From JALNZF01 sp964447405 (GTDB lineage: Bacteria; Nitrospirota; UBA9217), in the NCBI GenBank assembly GCA_964447405.1, contig CAYUSP010000003.1, positions 682,001-746,000 of the forward strand: 64,000 bases of DNA, given 5' to 3'. The notes under the pieces were generated by a model, which did not search any database, had not been told where the DNA came from, and saw only the letters and a program-made list of their open reading frames with translations. This document shows positions 40,864 to 49,871 of the stretch, in pieces. The translations under genes were made by a program, and so were the position numbers. Positions within the stretch are counted from its first letter, which is position 1; each line of letters starts with the position of its first letter.

Positions 40864-42572
40864 AGGGGGGGGGTCTGATTGAGGACCGTGGAATATGGCT
40901 TGTCCGAATGTACTGCTTCTCCATGTGCTCCGGGTGCACTGCTCTGCATGCCGGAACAGCAGCGTATAGGAAGCCTCACCAGGATCCGGGTGCCGCCGGA
41001 CGAGGGTTGATCGATGACGATCTCACCCTCATGGCTCTTCAAGACCCTCTGGACGATGGTCAGGCCAAGCCCCGTACCTCTGACTTTGGTCGTATAAAAG
41101 GACTGGAAGACGCGCTCCCGATCCTGCTCGGGAATTCCCGGGCCCGAATCCTGGATGCGAATTTCGACTGCCGGCCGATCCATTGCCTGCGCCGTGGAAA
41201 CCCGCAGCGTCCCACCCCCGGGCATTGCTTCCGCGGCATTGCGCAGCAGATTGTGCAGCGCCTGTTCTATCTGCAGCTCATCCGCCTGCAAATGCGGAAG
41301 CCCCGGATCAAGGTCGCGCACCAGCTCGATCTTCTGGGTGCGGAGCTGCTCACCAAGAGCATCAAGCGCCTGATCAAGCACGGTATTGACCTGAAGCGTC
41401 GTGAGATTCATGCGGATCGGTTTGGAAACATAGAGGAGGTCGGAGGCCACCTGGTTAACGCGGACAGCCTGCCGTTTGATCAAGCTCGTGAACTTTTGCA
41501 GTGTTTCATCGTTTGCATATTCCGTGGACAGAAAATGCGCCGCTCCAGTGATCGCGTTCAACGGATTTCTCACTTCGTGGGCCACACGGGCGGCCATCTC
41601 TCCCAGCTCTGCGAGGCGGCGCGACTGTTCGAGCCGCTCTGCGAGCCGGACCTTTTCGGTCACGTCCTTGATGTATTCGACCACCTGAACGACCCGGTTG
41701 CCCCGGTCCAGCAGAGGAAACGAGCTGATCTCGACGACCCGGTCCTCGGCCACGCCGGCGTTTCGGGGGAGTCTCTTCGTGGTCGATGCCGGCAATCCCG
41801 TGCGAAACGTCTCCTCGGCAGGGCAGTCATTGCAGACCGTGGTCCCGAAGGAGCAGGCTTCATGGCACCGCTCGCCGGGTGTGATGCTCCGGGCGAGCAG
41901 CGACGTCATTGACTTATTCGCGGCGGTTATCCTGAAATCACTGTTAATGACCTGGATGCCGTCCGTGATGCCGTCGAACATGGCCACCAGTCTCTTGCGA
42001 GCATCGGAGATCTGGTCCTCCATCTCCTTTTTTCGCGTAATATCCTCAAGCATGATCACCACGCCGTTTCCGACGGACCAGGCCATTTTGCCGAGGGGAT
42101 AAACGCTGTAGCTCATGGTCTTTCGGGGGCCGTGCTTCGACAGCAGATCATATTCGAGGTCAATGGCGGCACCTGCGGCCCAGACCGCATCGGACAAACG
42201 CTCCCATAGTGCTCGGAGCGCATGGTCATCGAATCCCATGATCTTGCCTATTTCCGCCATATGCTTGCCAACCACCATCACGCGCGGCAAGCCGAATAAT
42301 TTTTCCGCCGCGGCATTAAAGATCCTGATGCCGCCTTCTCCGTCAAGCGAGATGATGCCGGTGGTCACACTGTCGAGCAGGCCTCCCATGTGCAGAAGGA
42401 GTTCGTTGTTCCAGCCGGGTGCAGCCGGGATCGCGGCTCCGGAACGCGCGGGTTGACCGGCCCCACCTCCGAAAGGATCGTTGCCAAGAGGTGTCTTTTT
42501 TTCGGTTCGCATGAATGGAAATCGCGATTTACTGGTGGGAAGTTTCCTTGTCATGTTTATCCGTCTTGTCAC
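40860..42572 (-). CDS. PAS-domain sensor histidine kinase
   Basis: 570 residues, no membrane helices. Two PAS domains (about 60-180 and 190-310) precede HisKA (phospho-acceptor in VAHEVRNP, about 335) and HATPase (IQDSGPGIP, GTGLGLTIV). The second PAS carries four cysteines as C-x3-C then CNDCP, a likely cofactor or redox site. The start is uncertain: GTG 42572, or ATG 42554; both overlap the preceding HD-GYP gene. The 3' end has nine consecutive C before the CTATGA that couples it to the regulator. Confidence 0.93.
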   Translation of the reverse strand: MTRRINMTRKLPTSKSRFPFMRTEKKTPLGNDPFGGGAGQPARSGAAIPAAPGWNNELLLHMGGLLDSVTTGIISLDGEGGIRIFNAAAEKLFGLPRVMVVGKHMAEIGKIMGFDDHALRALWERLSDAVWAAGAAIDLEYDLLSKHGPRKTMSYSVYPLGKMAWSVGNGVVIMLEDITRKKEMEDQISDARKRLVAMFDGITDGIQVINSDFRITAANKSMTSLLARSITPGERCHEACSFGTTVCNDCPAEETFRTGLPASTTKRLPRNAGVAEDRVVEISSFPLLDRGNRVVQVVEYIKDVTEKVRLAERLEQSRRLAELGEMAARVAHEVRNPLNAITGAAHFLSTEYANDETLQKFTSLIKRQAVRVNQVASDLLYVSKPIRMNLTTLQVNTVLDQALDALGEQLRTQKIELVRDLDPGLPHLQADELQIEQALHNLLRNAAEAMPGGGTLRVSTAQAMDRPAVEIRIQDSGPGIPEQDRERVFQSFYTTKVRGTGLGLTIVQRVLKSHEGEIVIDQPSSGGTRILVRLPIRCCSGMQSSAPGAHGEAVHSDKPYSTVLNQTPPL

Positions 42573-44061
42573 TGCCCGTCGAGTACTGATGGTAGGAATG
42601 CATGCCCAGCTTCAGCAGCCCCTTCTCGATCAGTTTCCTCGCGGAGTCGGCAACAACAGGATCGAACTGGCCGCCCGACTCCCGCTTGAGTTCAACGAAC
42701 ACTTCCTGGCTCGAAATAGTGCCGCGATAAGGCCGTTCGGAGATCATGGCATCGATCGTATCGGCAACATTGAGGATCCTCGCAGCGAGGGCGATCGCCT
42801 CCCCGGCAAGGCCGCGCGGGTACCCCTTCCCGTCATACCGCTCATGATGCTGATAGATCGCATTGATGATAAACGCTGAGAAGCCTATCGGCTCAAGGAT
42901 CCTGATCCCGTGTGCCGGGTGATCCTTCATGATGTCGAATTCTTCCCTGCTGAGCCGTTCCGGTTTGCTGATGATCAATTCGCTGATCCCGATCTTGCCC
43001 ACATCATGCAGGATGGCGGCGATATGGACCTCTTCCAGCTGCGAGGGGCTCATGCCGATGTCCCGCGCGATGGCCACTGCGTATTTCGCAACATTAGTGG
43101 AGTGCCACCGCGTGTAGGGATCCTTCGCTTCCACAGCAGCCACAAGCGCCTGCACGGTGCGGAAATAATTCTCCCGCAGGTTCTCATAAAGAGCGGCGTT
43201 TTCCATGGCGGTCACCACCTGGCTGGACAGGATGAGGACGATCTGGAGGTCGCTCTCCGTGAACGATGGCCCGGAGAGCTTGCTGACGTTCAGTACGCCG
43301 AACAGTTTGTTCTTTCCCATGAGCGGGACCGACATGGAGGAGGCCGGCATGTTCTCCCGGTTAAGGGCGCTCATGACGTCCGCGTCAGGATGCTTGCCGG
43401 CCGAGATGATCAGCGGCTTCCGGTGCTTGAGTACCAGGCCGGACACTCCCTCTCCTTCATGGCGCCTGGCCTTGAGCGCGAGGTCCGTGGAAAGACCGTG
43501 GGATGCCCGGATCAGCAGCGTGCCGCTCGCCTCATCGATCAGCATGAGCGAAACACGGTCCACATGGAATTCCTGCACCAGCACCTCGGTGATGATCTTG
43601 AAGAGATGGGCGAGATCGATCTCGGTGACCAGAAGCTTGCTGATCTCGAACAGGGGAATGAGCGCCTTCAGCCTGATGTTCTCCTTTTGAAGCCGGCTGC
43701 GCTTGACTGCGCGGTCGACCGCTCCCAGCAATTCTTCCTGGGTGAATGGCTTGAGCACGAAACCATCCACGCCGCGCATCAGGGACTCGATCGCCGTGTC
43801 AAGGGTGCCATGGCCGGTGATGAAGATGGTCACGATGTCCAGCTTCATGACCTTGACCCGCTCGAACAGCTCGAGTCCGTCAATGCCCGGCATTCTGATG
43901 TCGGTAATCAGCAGGTCCGTAGCCGCATTCGCAAGCTCATCCAGCGCCGCAGCACCGTTCGATACCGTGGAAACCTGGTACCCCTCGGCCTCAAGGATCA
44001 GTTTACAAAGATCTCTGATTGCATCTTCATCGTCAACGACAAGGATTTTCTCTCCTGCCAT
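42529..44061 (-). CDS. Response regulator with GAF and HD-GYP domains
   Basis: 510 residues from ATG 44061 (AGGAG 9 bases upstream). Parts: receiver (1-120, Asp in ITDIRMPGIDG), GAF (about 140-290) and HD-GYP phosphodiesterase (about 315-490) with ILHDVGKIG and YHQ/HHERYDGKGYPRG-type residues. HD-GYP domains break down cyclic di-GMP, so phosphorylation of this protein should link the kinases here to second-messenger level. It precedes the PAS kinase, which it overlaps, and follows the heme-type kinase after a 163-base gap. Confidence 0.94.
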   Translation of the reverse strand: MAGEKILVVDDEDAIRDLCKLILEAEGYQVSTVSNGAAALDELANAATDLLITDIRMPGIDGLELFERVKVMKLDIVTIFITGHGTLDTAIESLMRGVDGFVLKPFTQEELLGAVDRAVKRSRLQKENIRLKALIPLFEISKLLVTEIDLAHLFKIITEVLVQEFHVDRVSLMLIDEASGTLLIRASHGLSTDLALKARRHEGEGVSGLVLKHRKPLIISAGKHPDADVMSALNRENMPASSMSVPLMGKNKLFGVLNVSKLSGPSFTESDLQIVLILSSQVVTAMENAALYENLRENYFRTVQALVAAVEAKDPYTRWHSTNVAKYAVAIARDIGMSPSQLEEVHIAAILHDVGKIGISELIISKPERLSREEFDIMKDHPAHGIRILEPIGFSAFIINAIYQHHERYDGKGYPRGLAGEAIALAARILNVADTIDAMISERPYRGTISSQEVFVELKRESGGQFDPVVADSARKLIEKGLLKLGMHSYHQYSTGSDKTDKHDKETSHQ

Positions 44062-44224
44062 GCAATAACTCCTGTCCAATAATCCATTGAGTCTATCGAG
44101 TCGGGCGGGTCCATGAAGTCACTGACACCCTTGACGTCTTAATTGCATGGCATCATGCCCTGCGCTCCTGCCTCGGACTCCCGGGTATTGCCGCTCTCTT
44201 ACACAACGATCTCGAGGAACTCTC

Positions 44225-45664
44225 CTACACCGGCAGAATCACCCGAAAAGTGGAACCCTCGCCAACCTTGCTTTCAACTTCAAGCCTGCCGCCGTGATTC
44301 TGAACGATCATATAGCTGATGGAGAGCCCGAGACCGGTCCCGTCTCCATCGGCACGCGTCATGAAAAAAGGATCGAAAATCCTGTCAAGCTGCTCTTCGG
44401 GGATGCCGGTGCCTGTATCGATGAACTCCACGGTGATATGCTCCTTCCCGGTAAAGTCCGCTGACAGCCGGCTCGTAATCAGCAGGGACCCTCCCTGCGG
44501 CATGGCGACAAATGCGTTGCTGATGAGATTCACAAATACCTGTTTCATTTCGTCGCTGTCCATCGCCACAAGCGGCAGCCCGGCGGGACAGCTGGTGGTG
44601 ATCTCTACGTTGCTGATCCGAGCCTGACCCTTGATCAGCGAAATGGTGTCCTGCACGACGCCGCAGAGGTCGGTTTTGACAAGCTGCGGAGGTTTCCGCC
44701 GGGAGAAGTCAAGCAGGCTCTTCAGAATCTCCCGGGCGCGCAGTGTTTCACGTTCTATGGTCTTTAAGTACGCTTTTTTATCTTCGGGTATGTCGTCCGC
44801 CTTCAGCAGCAGCCCGGTATAGCCCAGCACGCCGGTCAGGGGATTGTTGACTTCATAGGCGATATTAGTAGCCATCTCGCCAATCGCAGCCAGTTTTGCG
44901 CTTTGCACCAGCTGCCGCTGTGAGCGGTGAAGGTTTTGGGTCATCGCATTGAAGGCTTCGCCAAGTTCCTTGAATTCGCTTCCCTGGTCATCGCTGATCT
45001 CCACGCGCTGCTGCAAGTCGCCCCGTGCTATGAGTCGGATCGCAACGAGCAGTTTGCTGAGGCGACGTTCCAGACTATCCGCAAGGTACCATGCAATGAT
45101 CACCGCAAGAAAGAATCCGAGCAAGAGGGTGAAATACAGGACGGTCCTGATCTCACGGATGGTGGTAAGGGTATCCTGGGTCTTTTGCTGCAGCCGCACA
45201 TTTGCGGTAAAGGCCATACCCTGCGTCATGGTAATGAGTTCCTGCCCCAGTTCATGGGCACGTCGCTCGAACGAGGCGATTCGGGCGGGATTCGCGGACG
45301 CCGTTACCAGCCGGCTGATGGCTGCCTTGTAATCGCCGGCCATATCATGCATGCCCAGCAGACCCTGGGCAAGCTCTGGAGCATGATGACAGCCGAGACA
45401 GGAGTCCATAACGTTGTCAAGTTCCTGGACCTGTGCGATCAGCACGTCCACATCGCCGCCCCTCCGGGTCCTGTTCATATAGATATGGGATTGTACCTGC
45501 TGCAGATGGATGATAAGGCTTTCCCGCAGAATCTCGACCTGATGCAGCTGGATCAGTTTGTCCATGCGCTGCGTCGTCTTGGTGATATAGATCGCGGCGA
45601 TCACGCTCCCGGTCAGGAAGATCGCGATCAGCATGCCAAAGCCAATAAGGATTCTTTTTTTCAT
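44225..45664 (-). CDS. Membrane sensor kinase homologue with CxxCH motif and Tyr at the phospho-acceptor site
   Basis: 479 residues. One helix at about 7-29, a periplasmic domain (30-174) with the heme c motif CLGCH at 89-93, a second helix (about 175-195), HAMP (195-250), HisKA (about 252-320) and HATPase (about 365-478, DTGTGIP and GTGLGLSIS). In the HisKA H-box the expected His is Tyr270 (NIAYEVNNP), encoded by TAT at 44855-44857. ATP-binding motifs look intact. It may be a pseudokinase that modulates the neighbouring kinase. It starts 13 bases after the PhnD-like gene. Confidence 0.93.
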   Translation of the reverse strand: MKKRILIGFGMLIAIFLTGSVIAAIYITKTTQRMDKLIQLHQVEILRESLIIHLQQVQSHIYMNRTRRGGDVDVLIAQVQELDNVMDSCLGCHHAPELAQGLLGMHDMAGDYKAAISRLVTASANPARIASFERRAHELGQELITMTQGMAFTANVRLQQKTQDTLTTIREIRTVLYFTLLLGFFLAVIIAWYLADSLERRLSKLLVAIRLIARGDLQQRVEISDDQGSEFKELGEAFNAMTQNLHRSQRQLVQSAKLAAIGEMATNIAYEVNNPLTGVLGYTGLLLKADDIPEDKKAYLKTIERETLRAREILKSLLDFSRRKPPQLVKTDLCGVVQDTISLIKGQARISNVEITTSCPAGLPLVAMDSDEMKQVFVNLISNAFVAMPQGGSLLITSRLSADFTGKEHITVEFIDTGTGIPEEQLDRIFDPFFMTRADGDGTGLGLSISYMIVQNHGGRLEVESKVGEGSTFRVILPV

Positions 45665-45677
45665 GGTATCATGCCGC

Positions 45678-46601
45678 TCATTCGTTCCGATAGTGATATG
45701 TTTTCAGATTGATGCCGACTTGCGATGTGATCTTGTAGAGATATTCAAAGTCCTTGTCGCTCGTCTCGATGAATCCGCGGGCACCGAATCGGCGAAGCGC
45801 GTCCCGCCCTTCTTCGTTCTTCTCCATCTCGACAAGCACCTTGACGAGCGCCTTTTTAATATCAGGATCGAGGTCACTGCGGACCGCCAAACAGTTCTGG
45901 GGTACAACGCCCGAGGCCCCAATGATCATGAGCTCCTTCTCGATCCGGGGATTCTCCGACATCAACTGGTCGTAGATGGTATTCTTCGCGGCTCCTATGT
46001 CCGCTTCCTTGTTCAGCACCGCCAAAATCGCGGCATCATGGCTGCCGGCGAAAAAGGTCTCCCCCAGATAGGAATGAGGGTCAACAATGCCTTTCTCCCG
46101 GAAATACGCGAGCGGAAAGATATATCCGGCGGTTGTGGCTCGCTCCACGAAAACAAAACGCTTCCCCTTCATGGAGGACTCACTGCGAATACCGCTGTCC
46201 TTGCGGACAAAGATGTACCCGTGATAAGTGGAAGTCCCGTCCATATTGACCGGCCGCGCGAGCGGTTCCACACCCAGCTGGCTGTGAGCCAGGCCATAGG
46301 TGAAACTGCCAAAAAACGCGCCGTCCATTTTTTCCGCAACAAACCGCTCAATAATGTTTCCGTAGCGGCTCAGACTGGTGAAGTTGACCGTCATGCCTAT
46401 CCGGTCGGACAGATATTTTCGCAGGACCATGTAGCGTTCCCGCTGCCGAAATACATTCTGCTCGGGAATCAGCCCGATGAGAAGCTCCTGCTGCCCCAGC
46501 GTTTTCTTCTGTTCCGGGGGCGCTTTTTTATTCTCGCATGCCCCGAACGCGAGGGACACCGCTACCAGGAGGATTGTTGTCATGCGTTTATACGGTGCCA
46601 T
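45678..46601 (-). CDS. PhnD-like phosphate/phosphonate-type substrate-binding lipoprotein
   Basis: 307 residues from ATG 46601 (GGGGAG site). A lipoprotein signal ends at FGAC (Cys about 20). The mature part is a type 2 periplasmic binding protein of the PhnD group (LIGLIPEQNVFRQRERYM, FFGSFTYGLAH, SHDAAILAVLNKEADIGA). No ABC transporter permease or ATPase is near. It lies between two membrane kinases, so it probably serves as a ligand-binding partner for signalling and not for uptake; this is inferred from position. Confidence 0.87.
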   Translation of the reverse strand: MAPYKRMTTILLVAVSLAFGACENKKAPPEQKKTLGQQELLIGLIPEQNVFRQRERYMVLRKYLSDRIGMTVNFTSLSRYGNIIERFVAEKMDGAFFGSFTYGLAHSQLGVEPLARPVNMDGTSTYHGYIFVRKDSGIRSESSMKGKRFVFVERATTAGYIFPLAYFREKGIVDPHSYLGETFFAGSHDAAILAVLNKEADIGAAKNTIYDQLMSENPRIEKELMIIGASGVVPQNCLAVRSDLDPDIKKALVKVLVEMEKNEEGRDALRRFGARGFIETSDKDFEYLYKITSQVGINLKTYHYRNE

Positions 46602-46620
46602 AAGTCTCCCCTCGCCGGCC

Positions 46621-48717
46621 TTATACCGCCGCCAGCTTATACAGAGGAAGGACCACCCGGAACGTGGTTCCCTGCCCCTGCTCGCTCTGAACCTCGATGC
46701 TGCCGCCATGATTTTGCACGATGCGATAGCTGATAGAGAGCCCCAGCCCTGTACCGTCTCCTTTCTCCTTGGTGGAGAAGAACGGCTCAAATATTTTATT
46801 CTTGTGCTCTGCCGCAATTCCCACACCGGAGTCCCGGATAACAACGAAACATTCCTGCTCGGACGCGATATCGACGTTGATCGCGATAACTCCTCCGTGC
46901 GGCATGGCCTGGAGCGCATTGTTCAGGATATTAATGAACACCTGCTTCATTTCATTATGATCCATGTTGACGATCACCGGCGATTCAGGATAGTCCTCCT
47001 GAATCCTGACGGACGCCTGCTCGGCAATACCCTGCAGCAGCGCCACGGTCTCCCGGAGCGGCTGGGTCAGATCCCCCGGCTGCATCCATGACGGCCGCTG
47101 ACGCGCGAAGTCGAGCAGATTGCGGATGATCTTGCGCACCCTGAGCGTCTCCTGCTCCATCAGCCCGAGAATCCGCTTCGGCTCATCCGGCAGGTCAAGT
47201 GTCTTGATCAAGTGGGTCGTATACCCAAGCACGCTCGTCAGCGGATTGTTGATCTCGTGAGCAACATTCGCCGAGAGCTCGCCGATGGCCACCATCCTCG
47301 TGGAATGGAGGAGCTGTTCCTGAGTGGCATGGAGCTCGCTCATTTTCCCCTTCAGGTCGGAATAGAGAGAGGCATTCTGCAGAGCTGCGGCAGCAAGGCT
47401 CGAAAACACGGTGAATAGCCTGAGATCATGTTTGTCGAAGTTCGTTCCGCCCTTTTTGTTGACTGCGGTGATCAACCCCGTCATAGTATTCGCTGACCAC
47501 AGCGGGATGGTCATGATGCTCCTGAAGCCGAGCGATTTCATGGAGGTACTGTCGAGTCTGAAGTCAGCCAGGGCATCGGGAATCAGGAGCGGCGTGCCAT
47601 AGCTTACCAGCCAGTTGTATATGCCCCCCGCCTCGACCGGCATCTCCAGCCCCCGGATAACATGCGATCGGGAGCCGTATACTCCCAGATATTTGAGCAT
47701 GCGGTCGGACCGGTCAACCACGGAAATGGCGATCGTATCGGCCCTTACGAGGTCCTCCGCTCTTGCAGCGATCTTGACCAGCAGCGCCTCCTGGTCAAGG
47801 CTTTCCATAAGGTCAAGGCCGGCGGTATGCAGCAGAAAGAGGTCCCGGTTCCCGCGAGATAGACTGGTATCGCGGGTCCGGAGCGTCAGCGCCATCTGGT
47901 TGAACGTGTGGCCGAGTTTGCTGATCTCATCAGATCCCTTGACAGGGAAAGGAGTATCCCAATCCTGCTGGCTCAACCGGTCGGCTGCCTTGCTGAGCTG
48001 AAGGATGGGCCGCGTAATGCTGATCGCGATGATCTGGCTGAATGCCAAGCCGACCAGCAGGATCCCGATCAGCGCAACCGCGGATTTTGTTATAAATCCC
48101 GAGAATTTCTGCTCAAACCGTTGACTGGAGATGCCCGCCCGGACATACCCCACTCGGTCGGCTCCCGACATGACCGGAAGCGTAAGATCATACACGCCGT
48201 CTGCCTTGATGCGGAACACGGGTTCCGTGATGCCGCCGTCGGAATCGCAGTGAAGCGTGGTATCCTCGCGGTCCTGCAGGTTGCTGCCGGGCCTTGTATA
48301 AAAGGAGGCGCCGCTACTTAAATATACCTCCGCGGCCGTACTGGCGATGAGCATTTTACATGCATGATTGTACACCATCAGATACCGCAGGGAATTGCCG
48401 GAATGGGACTCATCATCGGCCGCAAAAGGGGGGGCTATCTTCCGATAAATCTCGAGCAGGTTCCCTGTGGTAATATCATCAGCGGTAAGCGCCGCTATTT
48501 CTCGGGCCACATACAAAGCCCTGTCCCTGATCTCGGCATCCAGGGTCCTTTTCGCCTCCCGAAAATAGAACGCACCCACCAGCGAGGCAACCAGGATAAG
48601 AGCTACTGTCATAAAAAAAGACACTCTGCATCCGATGCTGCCCCACCACCAGAAGAGAGCCCTGCGCAATCTATCCGATATAACTGAGTTTTCCCCGATT
48701 GAATGCGTCTTGGCCAT
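46621..48717 (-). CDS. Membrane sensor histidine kinase (periplasmic sensor, HAMP, GAF)
   Basis: 698 residues. Helix 1 (about 30-50), periplasmic sensor domain (about 50-205) with two cysteines (HACKM and LHCDS), helix 2 (about 208-230), HAMP (230-285), GAF (about 300-440), HisKA with an intact phospho-acceptor (ANVAHEINNP, about 490) and HATPase (about 575-695, RDSGVGIA and GTGLGLSIS). It is the first gene of the cluster, followed 19 bases later by the PhnD-like lipoprotein, and is clearly related to the Tyr-variant kinase downstream. Confidence 0.93.
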   Translation of the reverse strand: MAKTHSIGENSVISDRLRRALFWWWGSIGCRVSFFMTVALILVASLVGAFYFREAKRTLDAEIRDRALYVAREIAALTADDITTGNLLEIYRKIAPPFAADDESHSGNSLRYLMVYNHACKMLIASTAAEVYLSSGASFYTRPGSNLQDREDTTLHCDSDGGITEPVFRIKADGVYDLTLPVMSGADRVGYVRAGISSQRFEQKFSGFITKSAVALIGILLVGLAFSQIIAISITRPILQLSKAADRLSQQDWDTPFPVKGSDEISKLGHTFNQMALTLRTRDTSLSRGNRDLFLLHTAGLDLMESLDQEALLVKIAARAEDLVRADTIAISVVDRSDRMLKYLGVYGSRSHVIRGLEMPVEAGGIYNWLVSYGTPLLIPDALADFRLDSTSMKSLGFRSIMTIPLWSANTMTGLITAVNKKGGTNFDKHDLRLFTVFSSLAAAALQNASLYSDLKGKMSELHATQEQLLHSTRMVAIGELSANVAHEINNPLTSVLGYTTHLIKTLDLPDEPKRILGLMEQETLRVRKIIRNLLDFARQRPSWMQPGDLTQPLRETVALLQGIAEQASVRIQEDYPESPVIVNMDHNEMKQVFINILNNALQAMPHGGVIAINVDIASEQECFVVIRDSGVGIAAEHKNKIFEPFFSTKEKGDGTGLGLSISYRIVQNHGGSIEVQSEQGQGTTFRVVLPLYKLAAV

Positions 48718-48743
48718 AGGAAGCAGGAGAGTACAACTGGGTC

Positions 48744-48772
48744 ATAGTAACATAAAAGCACAGAGGTGTAAA
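48744..48772 (-). promoter_or_regulatory. Candidate promoter of the signalling cluster
   Basis: Minus strand: TTTACA, 17 bases, TACTAT, about 26 bases before the first kinase ATG. There is no clear ribosome site after it. Confidence 0.4.
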
Positions 48773-48944
48773 TCCATTTAAAGACAACCGGACGACTACG
48801 AACAACAGCTTTTGTAAAGGCGGGCGTCAACGGATACTCCTGCAGTTCCTTGAGCAGAACTTCAGAAATAGCCTTGCGGACAATGGATATTCTGCGTTGC
48901 GGACGAAATACTTATGCCCCCGCAGGACGGGAAACAGCCGCGTA

Positions 48945-49751
48945 TCACTTCACCAACTCCCCATACTCTCCGGGTCGGCGCTTTTTCAAAAAGCCCCAGG
49001 TCTGCACAGCTGCTTCCCGTTCAGCAAGATCGATATCAGCCAGTACGATCGCTTCCTTGCCTCCGGCAAGATCGGAAACCGTCTCCCCCCAGGGGTCCGC
49101 GCAGAAACTCCGCCCGTAAAAGGACAGCTCCCCCTCTTTCCCCACGCGATTCACCCGGAACACGAATATGTTGTTGGTGAACGCGTTCGAGGAGACCGCA
49201 CGTTCCCAAAGGGTATGGGTATTGATCGATGCCGCGGTGGGCGCAAACACAATTTCCGCGCCCCTGAGCGCAAGGACGCGGCTGGCCTCGGGGAACAGGT
49301 TGTCCCAGCAGATCTGGACGCCGATCCTGCCCTGCGATGTCTCGTATACGGGCAGGCCTGCGTCGCCGGGCGAGAAATAGAATTGTTCACGGTATTGAGG
49401 CAGATCGGGGATGTGCAGTTTTCGGTAGGTCCCGAGATGTTTTCCGCAATCGAAGACTGCGGCGCTGTTGTAATATTTCCCGCTGGCTGATTCGAAGAAT
49501 GGGACGATGATCACGGTCCCGGTCTTTTGCGAAGTATGCTGGAACCGGCCCAATGTCTCACCCAGGGGATTGATCGCCCAGGAGAAGAGGGTCTTGTCCT
49601 CCTGTTTCGGGAACCAGCGAGTGAGGAAAAGTTCGGGATAGCAGATAATCCTCGCTCCTCTCTCGGCAGCCACTTCCGCCATCTCAAGAGCGCGCTGGAT
49701 GTTCCGTTCGGTTTCCGGACCGGCGCTTATCTGTATGCCCGCGATTCGCAT
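48945..49751 (-). CDS. Carbon-nitrogen hydrolase, N-carbamoylputrescine amidase-like
   Basis: 268 residues of the nitrilase superfamily. The Glu-Lys-Cys triad is visible: Glu in CYPELFL (about 42), Lys in YRKLHIPD (about 112) and Cys in VQICWDNLFPEA (about 148). The stretch from the Lys to the Cys resembles N-carbamoylputrescine amidases (AguB), which release putrescine, but other ureido or amide substrates are possible. It lies alone between secA and the kinase cluster. No ribosome site was found before the ATG. Confidence 0.85.
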   Translation of the reverse strand: MRIAGIQISAGPETERNIQRALEMAEVAAERGARIICYPELFLTRWFPKQEDKTLFSWAINPLGETLGRFQHTSQKTGTVIIVPFFESASGKYYNSAAVFDCGKHLGTYRKLHIPDLPQYREQFYFSPGDAGLPVYETSQGRIGVQICWDNLFPEASRVLALRGAEIVFAPTAASINTHTLWERAVSSNAFTNNIFVFRVNRVGKEGELSFYGRSFCADPWGETVSDLAGGKEAIVLADIDLAEREAAVQTWGFLKKRRPGEYGELVK

Positions 49752-49871
49752 GGTGTGCAGTCAACAACGAAGGATGCGTATGATCGCGGTTATTATTCCA
49801 CCTGCCCCGTATTCACGGTTCCACTGATAGGCTCCGGGTACAGGCTCCGCGATCCTTAATCCGCACTCAAA

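Noticed and set aside
42910..44082. Long plus-strand reading frame opposite the HD-GYP regulator
   Set aside because: Antisense shadow of a well-supported gene; composition is what the opposite strand dictates.
45678..46601. PhnD-like protein as part of a phosphonate uptake operon
   Set aside because: No permease, ATPase or C-P lyase gene is nearby; neighbours are all signalling genes.
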